From contig CP141202.1 in the NCBI GenBank assembly GCA_035609245.1, positions 1-64,000 on the forward strand: a stretch of DNA of 64,000 nt, given 5' to 3'. Numbering within the stretch: the stretch's first letter is position 1; each line of letters starts with the position of its first letter. Positions 1-8,656 of this stretch are shown in pieces. Origin of the DNA: Bacteroidales bacterium MB20-C3-3 (GTDB taxonomy: Bacteria > Bacteroidota > Bacteroidia > Bacteroidales > UBA932). The translations under genes were made by a program, and so were the position numbers. The notes below the pieces were generated by a model, which was given only the letters and a program-made list of their open reading frames with translations, searched no databases and was not told the origin of the DNA.

Positions 1-1243
1 TTATGACAATACCGGCAGTTATCGCAATAAAGAATAGTGCAAAACCTGTAAGTATTCTCTTTGGATGCCTTGACAGAAGATGCCCTAGATTAGAGAGAGC
101 CTTTGCTATAATGCTTTTACTCTCTCCGTTGGGATGAAAATGAATTTTTCCCTTTTTCAAATATGAGAGAACAGCCGGTATAAAAGTGAGGCTAAGAAGG
201 AGAGCAATTCCGATTCCTATCGCCGATACAACTCCCATCTGGCTTGCAGGAAGTAGTATATGAACAGTTAAACCCAGAATACCCACAATAGTAGTTAGTC
301 CGCAGATTATAACAGGTCTTTTAAGGTATGAAAGAGACTCCTCAACAATATCTGCCATAGATGACTCAGGATCAATTGCATTAAGCTCCTGGTAGCGTGC
401 CACAAAATGGACTCCGTAATTATTAGCAATAGCTATCATCATAATTGGTATCAGCACTCCTATAATGCTAAGCTCCCATCCAAGAAGAGGAATCAGGGAC
501 ATTGAAATTGCAATTGAAATAAGTACCACTCCAAACGGGAGTATCATCCCCTTGAATTCCCGGAAGGAAAACCAAAAGAATATAAGCATTATAAGCAGAC
601 CCAGTGGTAGTAAAATCATTATATCCTTGCTGATTTTAGCATTTGCCTCATCCCTCAGATATGGCTGTCCGTTTATAAGAACCTCCTCGCTGCCTGGATA
701 TAAAGTAATAATTGAATCAATCTGATTCATTAACTCAGCGTCTTTAACAGAGAGGTCAGAGTTCAGAAGTATCATGGTATTTTTAAAGTCTTCAGATACA
801 AGCAATTTATAAGCAAGATCATTGTCTTTAATTCTGTTTCTAAGCTCTTCACGCTCCTCTTCTGTCTGAGGATAATAATCAATTACAGGATCCACCAACA
901 TCATCCCATCCTCACCCCGTATGTTTTTTGCTGTTGAGAGTGACTGGATGGGAGAGAGCGTTCCCAAATCCCTGAAGCCGTTTGTAAGATTATCAACCCT
1001 CTCAAGAGTCTCCGGTGCCAGAACATCCTCAGTGGAGAGAATTACTACTATAGGCTCCTTTGTCCCAAAAAGATCCCCAATCTTCTGATTATTTATTCTG
1101 GATTCAATATTGTCAGGTAAATAGCTCTCAAGGTCAGGATTTATCCTGAGCGAAAACAGAGGAATGACTGCAGCCGCTGCAAGGATTGCCGTAAGCATGA
1201 TGATGAGTTTGCGGTTTTTCAGTATAAATGATTTTCTTTCCAT
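1..1243 (-). CDS. RND/MMPL-family exporter, N-terminal part (runs off the left edge)
   Basis: The frame is open from an ATG at 1243 to the window edge, giving about 414 residues. It starts with a single membrane segment, followed by a periplasmic domain of about 180 residues and then several hydrophobic segments. This is the first half of an RND-superfamily (MMPL, SSD-like) inner-membrane exporter driven by ion gradients. It begins 10 bases after the stop of the DUF1302-like outer-membrane gene, so the two are probably one operon. RND/MMPL genes next to DUF1302 genes are a known pairing, thought to move lipids or hydrophobic compounds. The C-terminal half is not in the window and the substrate cannot be told. 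Confidence 0.85.
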   Translation of the reverse strand, partial: MERKSFILKNRKLIIMLTAILAAAAVIPLFSLRINPDLESYLPDNIESRINNQKIGDLFGTKEPIVVILSTEDVLAPETLERVDNLTNGFRDLGTLSPIQSLSTAKNIRGEDGMMLVDPVIDYYPQTEEEREELRNRIKDNDLAYKLLVSEDFKNTMILLNSDLSVKDAELMNQIDSIITLYPGSEEVLINGQPYLRDEANAKISKDIMILLPLGLLIMLIFFWFSFREFKGMILPFGVVLISIAISMSLIPLLGWELSIIGVLIPIMMIAIANNYGVHFVARYQELNAIDPESSMADIVEESLSYLKRPVIICGLTTIVGILGLTVHILLPASQMGVVSAIGIGIALLLSLTFIPAVLSYLKKGKIHFHPNGESKSIIAKALSNLGHLLSRHPKRILTGFALFFIAITAGIVI

Positions 1244-1253
1244 AGGGTATTTA

Positions 1254-2576
1254 TTAGAACGAAGCTTTTAATTCAAGGAAAAGGCCATTCATAACAGGGG
1301 CTGAATAGTCATAGAGAGACTCCTTCTCTCCGGTCATTATATGTCCTCCGATTGCCATTGAAAGATTGTCTGCAATGGTCCATGAGAGTTTAGGCCTTAG
1401 CAGAAACTCTCTTGAAGTAATATTATAGTAGGCAGTTAATTCTGCAGTAATAGTGTCATATGCAAAACTTTTCCTTCCGGTAAGTGCAAACGCATGGTTG
1501 CTCTTTTTCTGCTGGCCAAATATTTTTCTGTTAAACATCCTTGTCTGATAATCAACCATCCGGCTCATATAATAGAGCACCTGATCAGGATCTGTTCCAG
1601 AAGGCTGAGGTTCAAAAATGGGCTCAAAGGATGGAGTGTATCTGCCGATATACTGGAAAATTCCCATTATACCCCAGAATTCCCTCTCAACGGCCGCTAC
1701 ATAGGCGAGGGAAGGGAGGGGGATAAAGAGAGAATCGCCACCACCCTTTGTTATATTCCATGCTGCCTCTCCCCTTAGAATCCAGGATCCTGCAGGTATT
1801 GCCAGGTCAGCACCTATTGTCTGCTTCCTGTATGGTGTAGAGGAATAGTTTATTGACGGCATTGGGTTGGGTCCGTTTAAATCCAGCTCAATACCTTTAA
1901 GATTGAAACCATGATATGGGTCGTAACCTCTGAAATATGAGAGAGAGAAACCAACACCGGGCAGTTCAAAATTTAACCGTCCGGCAATTGAAGAATTTGC
2001 AAAACTGAACTCAGGATTTGTCTCTTTACCAAATTTTGCCATTCCACCCATATCAAAGAGGTCAAACCGGTAGTTAGATTGTTTATAAAACGGAATTGCA
2101 ATCAAATCCAGATCTATTGAAGGTGTGATCCTGTATTTAATACGGGCCATAAGATTAGCCCTCAGCTGGTCATCCATATCAGATGTCAGGAAAAAGTAGT
2201 CCCTTGGGGAGATATTATCTGTTGGGCTGAAACCATCTGTTCTCCCCCATTTTACAATCTGATTACCTGCAATAAAGTCAAATTTATCTGAAACATAACC
2301 TGCATAGGCCTCCATGATCTCAAGCCTGTTGTAAAATTCACCAAAATGGTGTCCCCCCAGAAACCAGACCTCGGCATTGAAAACAGTATGCTTACCGCTG
2401 TACTTACCTTTAAGTGCAAACTGGGCAAAAACATTGGTGAGATCGTAGTTTTTTGAAAATCCCTGGAATGACCCCCTGACATACCCGCTGAACTCTGCGT
2501 TCTCTCTTATACTCTCCTGGGCAGGGAGGTTTAGCGAAATAAGGAGAGTAAGCGCAGTAATAATTACCTTTTTCAT
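1254..2576 (-). CDS. DUF1302-like outer-membrane beta-barrel protein
   Basis: About 440 residues. A signal peptide starts MKKVIITALTLL and ends near LPAQ. The mature chain alternates polar and aromatic strands, as in an outer-membrane barrel. The stretch around GNQIVKWGRTDGFSPTDN is characteristic of DUF1302-type proteins, which occur next to RND exporters. The frame is open further upstream to 2609, but a TAACTTTG promoter element at 2597-2604 puts transcription start inside that extension, so the ATG at 2576 is preferred. The RND exporter follows after 10 bases. It is probably the outer-membrane partner of that exporter. The family assignment rests on motif resemblance. Confidence 0.7.
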   Translation of the reverse strand: MKKVIITALTLLISLNLPAQESIRENAEFSGYVRGSFQGFSKNYDLTNVFAQFALKGKYSGKHTVFNAEVWFLGGHHFGEFYNRLEIMEAYAGYVSDKFDFIAGNQIVKWGRTDGFSPTDNISPRDYFFLTSDMDDQLRANLMARIKYRITPSIDLDLIAIPFYKQSNYRFDLFDMGGMAKFGKETNPEFSFANSSIAGRLNFELPGVGFSLSYFRGYDPYHGFNLKGIELDLNGPNPMPSINYSSTPYRKQTIGADLAIPAGSWILRGEAAWNITKGGGDSLFIPLPSLAYVAAVEREFWGIMGIFQYIGRYTPSFEPIFEPQPSGTDPDQVLYYMSRMVDYQTRMFNRKIFGQQKKSNHAFALTGRKSFAYDTITAELTAYYNITSREFLLRPKLSWTIADNLSMAIGGHIMTGEKESLYDYSAPVMNGLFLELKASF

Positions 2577-2596
2577 AACTCTGTTTTTTGACAGGG

Positions 2597-2604
2597 CAAA
2601 GTTA
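2597..2604 (-). promoter_or_regulatory. Bacteroidetes -7 promoter element for the DUF1302-like gene
   Basis: The minus strand reads TAACTTTG, matching TAnnTTTG. Transcription would start near 2590, 14 bases before the ATG at 2576. No clear -33 TTTG was seen. Confidence 0.45.
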
Positions 2605-2653
2605 CTCACTTAGAAGTGGTATGTGAAGTTTAGTTTGTACGGATTGAACGGAA

Positions 2654-3748
2654 TCATACATCTTTTCTGTTTGTTTGGGATTGTTTGAACTCGTTTGGAG
2701 TCATTCCTGCATCCTTTTTAAAAAAAGTGTAGAAAGAGGACCGGCTTTTAAAGCCGCATTCATTCCCTATGGCCTCAATAGAGTATATGTTGCCGGGAGA
2801 GGAGAGTAGTCTTTTTGCCTCCTGGGTCCTTAGTCCATTAACATAAGAGAAGAAGTTAGTCTTCATTACCTTGTTCAGAACCTCAGTAACCAGATATCTT
2901 GGATATCCGGTCTTCTCGGAAAGTATCTGAAGGCTAAGATCAGGATCCCGGAACCCCTTCTCCTCTATTAGAAATTTTCTTATTGCACTCTCTGCAGAAT
3001 CATATCTGTTGACGCTCTCTCTGTTATATGAGTCAGCATCCGAATATGATTTGTTTGATCTCCAGAAAAACTTATGGATATCGCCTTGTCTTACACCATA
3101 ATATGTTATAATAAATGACATTGCAAGCATTACTGTATAGCTGTAAGCCATCGGGAAATAACTGGTGGATTTAATTGTAACAATTGTTAGTGAGGCAATA
3201 AGAAGAATTATCCAGTATATTGTATAAAAAATAGATATGAAAAGAAGCCAGTTTAGCTTGTCAGAAGAGTCGATGGATGAGAGCTCATTTTTAAGATTAA
3301 TTCTGTGTCTGTGAACTAGCATAAGAGCAACAGATGTATACACAAACCAGGATATCAGATTGATTACAGCAAAAGCCATTCTTGTTGCTAAGGCACTATC
3401 CTGTTCAAAGAAAGAGCCAGGTAAAAATTCTGTCTGAGTAATGTGTGAATATATTTCAAAGAACAAAAATGGTATTAAATGAAGAGAATGGCGCCATTTA
3501 AGCCTGAAATTGGTTAATGTTGAACCAGATGCGTACAAATAGAGCAGGGGGTTGAAAATAAGAAATGAGCTGGTAAGTATTGTAAAAGAGTTGTTCCTCA
3601 GATCCAGCCCTAATGACAGAAATACAACAGCCATAATAAGAAGCCAGATAGTAAGTATACGGTCAGGTAAAGATGCTCCCGATTTTGTACCAACTAAAAC
3701 AGCTCCAAACAGACTTTGGGTAAGGCCAATCCAGGCAAGAGTCTCCAT
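2654..3748 (-). CDS. AraC-family regulator with membrane-spanning N-terminus
   Basis: 364 residues. The first 225 or so contain about seven hydrophobic segments. Residues 255-360 are an AraC-type double helix-turn-helix domain, including the second-helix signature GFKSRSSFYTFFKKD. This layout, an integral-membrane sensor fused to an AraC DNA-binding domain, is common in Bacteroidetes. It lies 19 bases downstream of nhaD and upstream of the outer-membrane/RND pair, so it may sense a membrane or envelope signal and control these neighbours. That target is inferred; no operator was identified. Confidence 0.85.
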   Translation of the reverse strand: METLAWIGLTQSLFGAVLVGTKSGASLPDRILTIWLLIMAVVFLSLGLDLRNNSFTILTSSFLIFNPLLYLYASGSTLTNFRLKWRHSLHLIPFLFFEIYSHITQTEFLPGSFFEQDSALATRMAFAVINLISWFVYTSVALMLVHRHRINLKNELSSIDSSDKLNWLLFISIFYTIYWIILLIASLTIVTIKSTSYFPMAYSYTVMLAMSFIITYYGVRQGDIHKFFWRSNKSYSDADSYNRESVNRYDSAESAIRKFLIEEKGFRDPDLSLQILSEKTGYPRYLVTEVLNKVMKTNFFSYVNGLRTQEAKRLLSSPGNIYSIEAIGNECGFKSRSSFYTFFKKDAGMTPNEFKQSQTNRKDV

Positions 3749-3767
3749 ATTCAGTACTTATAGGTCT

Positions 3768-5180
3768 TTAAAAAAAGAGGTCAATCAGAACAAATGTACC
3801 TGCTCCAGCCAGGTATCCCGCAAGAGCAAGAAGAGAGAAGTGCTTAAGATACCAGTTAAATGATATTCTCTCAATTCCCATAACAACAACACCAGCAGCT
3901 GAACCAATTATCAGAAGACTGCCACCAACTCCGGCGCAGTATGCCAGAAACAACCAGAAACTTCCATCCTGAACAAATGTCTGCATAAAAGCGGGATCAG
4001 CAGCTGCAGCAATCATAGATGCATCTGCCAGAGGATACATTCCCATTGCAACAGCAACCAATGGAACATTATCTACAATTGCTGACAGAAACCCTATTGC
4101 AATGTTAATCAGGTATACATTATGTACCCTCTCTTCCAGGAAAGTCCCCGTAGTATTAAGAACACCCGTGCCCTGCAGTGCATTTACCGCAAGTAAAATA
4201 CCAAGAAAAAAGAGAATTGTTGCTGTGTCAACTCTTTTAAGAACTCTGGTAACTCTGTGTTTTAGAGTCTCAGTTGTCTCTTTTCTTGAGTATATTATCT
4301 CTGTGTAGATCCACAGTATACTCAAGCCGATCAGCACCCCCACAAATGGAGGGAGGTGAGTAAGATATTTAAAGACAGGTACCATGACAAGAGCCAGAAC
4401 CCCCATAGCAGATAGTATGAGACGCTCTTTTTCACTAAGTATAGTTGATATGTGTCCGGCAGCTTTTCTGGATGTTTCAACCAGTTCTCCCTTAAGCATT
4501 CTTGTAGCAAGGATCATAGGGACAACCATAGATATCAAACCGGGAATAAACAGAGAGGATATTAGAGGGCCGGTAGTTATCTTACCCTTTATCCAAAGCA
4601 TAATAGTGGTAACATCACCTATAGGAGACCACGCCCCTCCACTGTTGGCAGCAATAATTATCATACTTCCATACACCCATCTCTCTTTGTAATTTGGAAC
4701 AATCTTTCTGACCATCATTACCATTACAATTGAAGTTGTAAGGTTATCAAGAATTGAACTCATAAAGAAGGTGATGAACGCAATAAGGATTAAGAGGAGT
4801 TTTTTGTTTTTGGTAGTGATTCTGTCTGTTATAATGTAGAAGCCACCGTGTACATCAACCAGCTCAACAATTGTCATTGCCCCCATTAAAAAGAAGAGAG
4901 TCTCAGAGATCTCTCCAAGACTTTCAATTATATGGACATCCACAATGTAACTCCTGCACTGTTCAATAAGCGGGAGAATATTAACACTATTGTTGTCTGC
5001 AACGAATTCGTGAAAATGAACAGCGAAAACATTTGGCACTGTAAGTGGAGAGATAAGAATATACAATACCCACAAGATGCCACCGGTAAGCAGAGCTACA
5101 GCGGCTTTGTCAATGCCTACCCTGTGCTCGATGGCTATAAAAAAGTAGCCAATTATAAAGACCAGAACCATTATCTCCAT
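3768..5180 (-). CDS. nhaD: NhaD-type Na+/H+ antiporter
   Basis: 470 residues, strongly hydrophobic, with about 12 membrane segments. Conserved stretches such as SSILDNLTTSIV, the NSGGAWSPIGDVTT region and IVDNVPLVAVAMG are typical of NhaD, a member of the ion-transporter superfamily. It expels Na+ (or Li+) in exchange for protons at the inner membrane, for sodium and pH balance. The length matches the family. It starts 6 bases after the stop of the S9 hydrolase gene and is followed 19 bases later by the AraC-type regulator, so it is probably translated from a shared message. Confidence 0.92.
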   Translation of the reverse strand: MEIMVLVFIIGYFFIAIEHRVGIDKAAVALLTGGILWVLYILISPLTVPNVFAVHFHEFVADNNSVNILPLIEQCRSYIVDVHIIESLGEISETLFFLMGAMTIVELVDVHGGFYIITDRITTKNKKLLLILIAFITFFMSSILDNLTTSIVMVMMVRKIVPNYKERWVYGSMIIIAANSGGAWSPIGDVTTIMLWIKGKITTGPLISSLFIPGLISMVVPMILATRMLKGELVETSRKAAGHISTILSEKERLILSAMGVLALVMVPVFKYLTHLPPFVGVLIGLSILWIYTEIIYSRKETTETLKHRVTRVLKRVDTATILFFLGILLAVNALQGTGVLNTTGTFLEERVHNVYLINIAIGFLSAIVDNVPLVAVAMGMYPLADASMIAAAADPAFMQTFVQDGSFWLFLAYCAGVGGSLLIIGSAAGVVVMGIERISFNWYLKHFSLLALAGYLAGAGTFVLIDLFF

Positions 5181-5186
5181 AACTTC

Positions 5187-6263
5187 CTAAAATCTGTAGG
5201 CCGCTCTTCTCATATCGGCCTCATTTCTGAATGGTTTTGGAGGATTCATATACCTCTCCAGAAACTTATGTATTGTAAATCTGATATCAGTAGACTCCTT
5301 AGAGTCAATCCTGTCAAAACCATGTCCTCCTGAAGCATCCTGAAATACTTTGTACTCAAATTTTTTGTTGTGGGCCTTGAGTGAGTCAATCATCAGCAGA
5401 ACCTCTTCAACATAAACATCGTTGTCGTTTGTATTTGTATGGATCAAAAGTGGTCTGTCAAGCAGATGAGCATAAGCAGATGGTGATCTTCTTTTGTATT
5501 CTTCAGGATCCTCCTTTATTGATTTCCCAATATGATGAGGAGCAGTGAAATATGCTGTATATGATGGGTCGTGAGAGGCAAGCCTGTTTGCCAGATCGCT
5601 TACAGGAACCCCTGCAAAGGCACATTTAAACTGATTGGGATATCTTAAGATATTCATCAGTGAAATCATACCACCGTGACTCCATCCAATAATTGCTACC
5701 CTCTCTTTGTCAACTATTGAATAATTCTCCAGCATGTAATCCTTGCTCACCATGACATCTTCGTTCTCAAGCCCGCCGTAGTCAATATTTTCATAAGTAT
5801 CTCTCCCGTATCCAGTAGAACCCCTGTATTCGGCTGAGACTACAACATAGCCCTGAGCAATCAACTCTCTGACAATATGTGCGTAATATGTAGAGAAATC
5901 TGCGTGAATGCCGCTGTGAGGCAGGACAATAAGAGGATATTTCTCTCCTTTTTTAACATCTTTAGGGATAAATACATAGGTGTAAAACTGCAGTGGATTC
6001 TTTGCAAATCTGTCATTCTCATTTTTAGCCTTCCATCTTGGAGGTCCGGTAAGTCTTACCTTATCCACATAGGCTATATCCTCAAGCATCTTATGCCACA
6101 TCAGATCATCAACCTTTTTGATAATCTGATCATGTGTATGCCTCTGGTTTTCAATTTGTCTCTTAAGACTTGCAATCTCTTTAAGAAGTAACGAGTCACT
6201 TTTCTGAGCAGCAGCCGTAATGGTAAATGTCATGCACAGAAGAGCTGTTAATATATTTTTCAT
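5187..6263 (-). CDS. Secreted S9-type prolyl-oligopeptidase-like hydrolase
   Basis: 358 residues with a signal peptide ending near TAAAQ and a short helical, possibly coiled-coil stretch at residues 25-55. An alpha/beta-hydrolase domain of the S9 peptidase type follows. The nucleophile elbow is GWSHGG (Ser near residue 195), the acid Asp lies in NTNDNDVYVEE, and the catalytic His in SGGHGFD. It lacks the beta-propeller of full-length S9 enzymes, so it is a catalytic-domain-only member that probably cleaves short peptides or esters outside the cytoplasm. It comes directly before nhaD (6-base gap). The exact substrate is unknown. Confidence 0.85.
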   Translation of the reverse strand: MKNILTALLCMTFTITAAAQKSDSLLLKEIASLKRQIENQRHTHDQIIKKVDDLMWHKMLEDIAYVDKVRLTGPPRWKAKNENDRFAKNPLQFYTYVFIPKDVKKGEKYPLIVLPHSGIHADFSTYYAHIVRELIAQGYVVVSAEYRGSTGYGRDTYENIDYGGLENEDVMVSKDYMLENYSIVDKERVAIIGWSHGGMISLMNILRYPNQFKCAFAGVPVSDLANRLASHDPSYTAYFTAPHHIGKSIKEDPEEYKRRSPSAYAHLLDRPLLIHTNTNDNDVYVEEVLLMIDSLKAHNKKFEYKVFQDASGGHGFDRIDSKESTDIRFTIHKFLERYMNPPKPFRNEADMRRAAYRF

Positions 6264-6285
6264 AATTGTTAGTTTACAGAAGAAA

Positions 6286-6293
6286 CAAAGATA
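6286..6293 (-). promoter_or_regulatory. Bacteroidetes -7 element for the S9 hydrolase-nhaD operon
   Basis: The minus strand reads TATCTTTG (TAnnTTTG), 23 bases upstream of the hydrolase ATG, inside the short gap after the MgtC gene. No clear -33 element is visible. Confidence 0.4.
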
Positions 6294-6299
6294 CTAACT

Positions 6300-6968
6300 T
6301 TATCTATTCCATGTTACCTCTTTTACAGAGGTGTCGTTAAGCAACTCCTTTATTACAAGTTCAAGTTTTGACAGATCAGTATGCTCAAATTTAAGATCAT
6401 ATACCAACTCTGTATCATTACGCTCAAGGTTGAAACTCTGAATCTTAAGATCGCTGTTATCCAGAAGTTTTTTGATAAAATCAGATTCAGCTTCCGGGCG
6501 GGTTGTCACTCTCAGCAAAATTGGTTTATATTTTCTGAAATAGACCTGTTCCAAAGGTTTCAGAGCCCACAGAATAATAAGGGCAATTATGGTTGTTGCG
6601 CCTGCTGCAAAGTAGAGCCCGCCTCCCGTTGCTAATCCTATAGCCGCTACTGTCCACAGTCCTGATGCAGTAGTAAGGCCCCTGATTGCCCCTTGTTTAA
6701 GAAACAGAATGGTGCCAGCACCAATGAAGCCAATTCCGCTTATAACCTGCGAGGCAACACGTGAGGGGTCAAGCGAGACATTTTCAGATCCAAGTATATC
6801 AGCAAAACCAAAAGATGAGACAATCATGATAAGGCAAGAGCCCACACTAACCATCATATGGGTTCTAAGCCCGGCAGCCCAGTCTTTTCGCTCCCTTTCA
6901 ATGCCGATAAGACCACCAAAGGCCGATGCAAGCAAAAGCCTGATAAGTATTTCAGATGTTTCGAGCAT
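6300..6968 (-). CDS. MgtC/SapB family membrane protein
   Basis: 222 residues. The N-terminal 140 or so form the MgtC/SapB membrane domain, with the family core around GGLIGIERERKDWAAGLRTH and GIGFIGAGTI. The C-terminal 80 residues form a soluble ACT-like domain. Family members are linked to magnesium limitation and to control of the F1Fo ATPase in some pathogens. In environmental bacteria their role is not settled. The next upstream gene stops 23 bases before this start. Family membership is clear; the role here is not. Confidence 0.9.
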   Translation of the reverse strand: MLETSEILIRLLLASAFGGLIGIERERKDWAAGLRTHMMVSVGSCLIMIVSSFGFADILGSENVSLDPSRVASQVISGIGFIGAGTILFLKQGAIRGLTTASGLWTVAAIGLATGGGLYFAAGATTIIALIILWALKPLEQVYFRKYKPILLRVTTRPEAESDFIKKLLDNSDLKIQSFNLERNDTELVYDLKFEHTDLSKLELVIKELLNDTSVKEVTWNR

Positions 6969-6991
6969 ATTATTTAAATTGATGCAGATAA

Positions 6992-7327
6992 CTATTTAAT
7001 TCCGGCAGGCCCCCTGTACTGATCATCACCAAATGCCAGGATAGGGAGAAAAACAAATGGCAGGAGAACCAGACCAACTGTAAACCCCTCAGTTTTGCCA
7101 AAACTAATTGAAAGGAGATTAAACATCCATATTCCAAAAATTATGTTAACTCCGGGGATTAGGAGAAGCAGAATCCACCACCATGGTTTTCCGATGATTT
7201 CCAGTAACATAAGAATGTTGTAAATTGGGATTATTGACTCCCAGCCTTTTTTGCCAGTTTTTTCAAAGATTTTCCAGAAAGATATAATTACAAGAACCCA
7301 AATTACCAGATAAAATAATGTTTTCAT
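6992..7327 (-). CDS. Small membrane protein, DUF5684-like
   Basis: 111 residues with three hydrophobic segments and the pattern GWESIIPIYNILMLLEIIGK followed by PWWWILLLLIPGVN. This combination is seen in the DUF5684 family of small membrane proteins of unknown function, often annotated as signal-peptidase-associated. It lies just upstream of mgtC on the same strand. No catalytic residues are apparent. Confidence 0.7.
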   Translation of the reverse strand: MKTLFYLVIWVLVIISFWKIFEKTGKKGWESIIPIYNILMLLEIIGKPWWWILLLLIPGVNIIFGIWMFNLLSISFGKTEGFTVGLVLLPFVFLPILAFGDDQYRGPAGIK

Positions 7328-7379
7328 GATATAAGGTTTTTATTATTAAGATATAAAGTTAGAAAAATATTATGGAAAT

Positions 7380-8387
7380 TCATAACAGCTCTACACCCTC
7401 AAGAGCCATAATATTTCTCTGCTCCTCTGACCATATACCAACCTGAACTTCACCGATATGTCTCTTTTTAAGCATAAACATACAGACTCTGGATTGCCCG
7501 ATGCCTCCACCAATTGTGCATGGTAACTCTCCATTAAGTAACATGGAGTGATAAAGCAGATTTGAGCGCTCAGGGCATCCTTTTAAATTAAGTTGTTTCA
7601 TTAATGCTTCAGGGTTAACCCTTATTCCCATTGAAGATAGTTCAAGAGGACATTTTAAAAGGGGATGCCATACAATTATGTCCCCGTTCAGACCTATATA
7701 CCCATCCTCGTTTTGTGTACTCCAGTCATCATAATCCGGAGCTCTGCCATCGTGAGCCTCACCATTTGAAAGTTCGCCACCTATACCCATGATAAATATA
7801 GCTCCATACTCCCGGGCAGCAATAGCCTCTCTCTCCTTAGCAGTAGTATCGGGATACATTGTCAAGAGCTCTTCACTATGTAAAAATTTTATTTCAGGAG
7901 GTAAGACTGACTTTATTTCTTTATAATTCAGTTCAATCTCTTTTTCGGTATTACGCAATGCCTGATATATTGTATTTACAGTCTCCCTTAGTTTCTCAAC
8001 GCATCTTTGGTCTGAGGATATTACCTGCTCCCAGTCCCACTGGTCAACATAAACAGAGTGAAGGTTTGTGTAATCTTCATCAGGCCTCAGTGCCCTCATA
8101 TCTGTAATAATGCCACCTCCGGGTTTCATACCCATCTGCATAAGCCTTATCCTCTTCCATTTTGCAAGAGAGTGAACTACCTGTGCCCTGTTCTCTCCAA
8201 GAGCCTTCACGGGAAATGAGACAGGACGCTCTGTGCCGTTAAGATCATCATTTATACCTGTCCCCTCAAGAACAGCAATAGGTGAAGAGACCCTTACAAG
8301 GTTTAGTTTAGCACACAGGTCTCTTTCAAATCTCTCTTTTACAAAGGCAATAGCCTGTTCGGTTTCCAAAAGCTGATAGTAGTCCAT
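7380..8387 (-). CDS. asnA: Aspartate--ammonia ligase (AsnA)
   Basis: 335 residues, close to the 330 of E. coli AsnA. It makes asparagine from aspartate, ammonia and ATP in the cytoplasm. The family core is visible: RPVSFPVKALGENRAQVVHS, YVDQWDWEQVI, the acidic loop around NEDGYIGLNGDI, and the C-terminal GGGIGQSR motif of this class II aminoacyl-tRNA-synthetase-like fold. The start at 8387 is preceded by a leader holding an Asn-rich peptide gene and a strong terminator, so expression is probably set by asparaginyl-tRNA charging. It reads away from the SPFH gene. Confidence 0.97.
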   Translation of the reverse strand: MDYYQLLETEQAIAFVKERFERDLCAKLNLVRVSSPIAVLEGTGINDDLNGTERPVSFPVKALGENRAQVVHSLAKWKRIRLMQMGMKPGGGIITDMRALRPDEDYTNLHSVYVDQWDWEQVISSDQRCVEKLRETVNTIYQALRNTEKEIELNYKEIKSVLPPEIKFLHSEELLTMYPDTTAKEREAIAAREYGAIFIMGIGGELSNGEAHDGRAPDYDDWSTQNEDGYIGLNGDIIVWHPLLKCPLELSSMGIRVNPEALMKQLNLKGCPERSNLLYHSMLLNGELPCTIGGGIGQSRVCMFMLKKRHIGEVQVGIWSEEQRNIMALEGVELL

Positions 8388-8412
8388 TTTTTAAAATTTT
8401 GAGTTTATGGCA

Positions 8413-8443
8413 TAAAAAAACAGCCTCCGTTGCGGGAGGCTGT
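8413..8443 (-). terminator. Intrinsic terminator in the asnA leader (attenuator)
   Basis: On the minus strand ACAGCCTCC (8443-8435) pairs perfectly with GGAGGCTGT (8428-8420) across a 6-base loop and runs into seven T. It lies 26 bases before the asnA ATG, so it can only stop asnA's own transcript. Its 5' arm can alternatively pair with GGAGGTTGT (8494-8486) inside the upstream leader-peptide gene, nine pairs with one G-U, forming an antiterminator. Confidence 0.9.
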
Positions 8444-8471
8444 CATTAGTGTTATTCTTTTATCCTGTTTA

Positions 8472-8555
8472 TTACACTTTATGGCACAACCTCCTCGCCC
8501 GAATGTTATTATTATTCAGGTTATTATTAAGAAGATTGTTAGAGTGAATAAACAT
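8472..8555 (-). CDS. Asparagine-rich leader peptide of the asnA attenuator
   Basis: A 27-codon reading frame from an ATG at 8555 to a TAA at 8472-8474. Nine of its 27 residues are Asn, in runs of two, three and four (residues 6-17 read NNLLNNNLNNNN). The codons after the runs (AGG AGG TTG TGC) contain the antiterminator strand at 8494-8486. A ribosome stalled on the Asn codons would leave this strand free to pair with the terminator arm and let transcription into asnA. One that reaches the stop would cover it. This is the classic layout of amino-acid attenuators such as those of trp and his operons. The peptide itself probably has no function. Confidence 0.85.
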   Translation of the reverse strand: MFIHSNNLLNNNLNNNNIRARRLCHKV

Positions 8556-8574
8556 TTGTTTCTCTTTTCTTGCA

Positions 8575-8609
8575 CAAATTATAAAAATAATTTTGGAAGA
8601 TTAAACAAA
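8575..8609 (-). promoter_or_regulatory. Promoter of the asnA leader
   Basis: Minus-strand TTTG (8609-8606) and TATAATTTG (8583-8575) are spaced by 22 bases. The -7 box has one extra base relative to TAnnTTTG. Transcription would start near 8568, about 13 bases before the leader-peptide ATG. It interleaves with the divergent SPFH promoter. Confidence 0.5.
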
Positions 8610-8622
8610 TGTAATATATTTG
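8592..8622 (+). promoter_or_regulatory. Promoter of the SPFH gene
   Basis: TTTG at 8592-8595 and TATATTTG at 8615-8622, 19 bases apart, match the Bacteroidetes primary-sigma consensus well. Transcription would begin near 8629, about 28 bases before the ATG at 8657. Confidence 0.65.
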
Positions 8623-8656
8623 ATGTTGTAATAATATCAAAACAATATCAAATATT

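Noticed and set aside
8413-8443. Terminator of a gene upstream of asnA
   Set aside because: The gene upstream runs in the opposite direction; the hairpin can only act on the asnA leader transcript, and its arm pairs with the Asn leader-peptide region.
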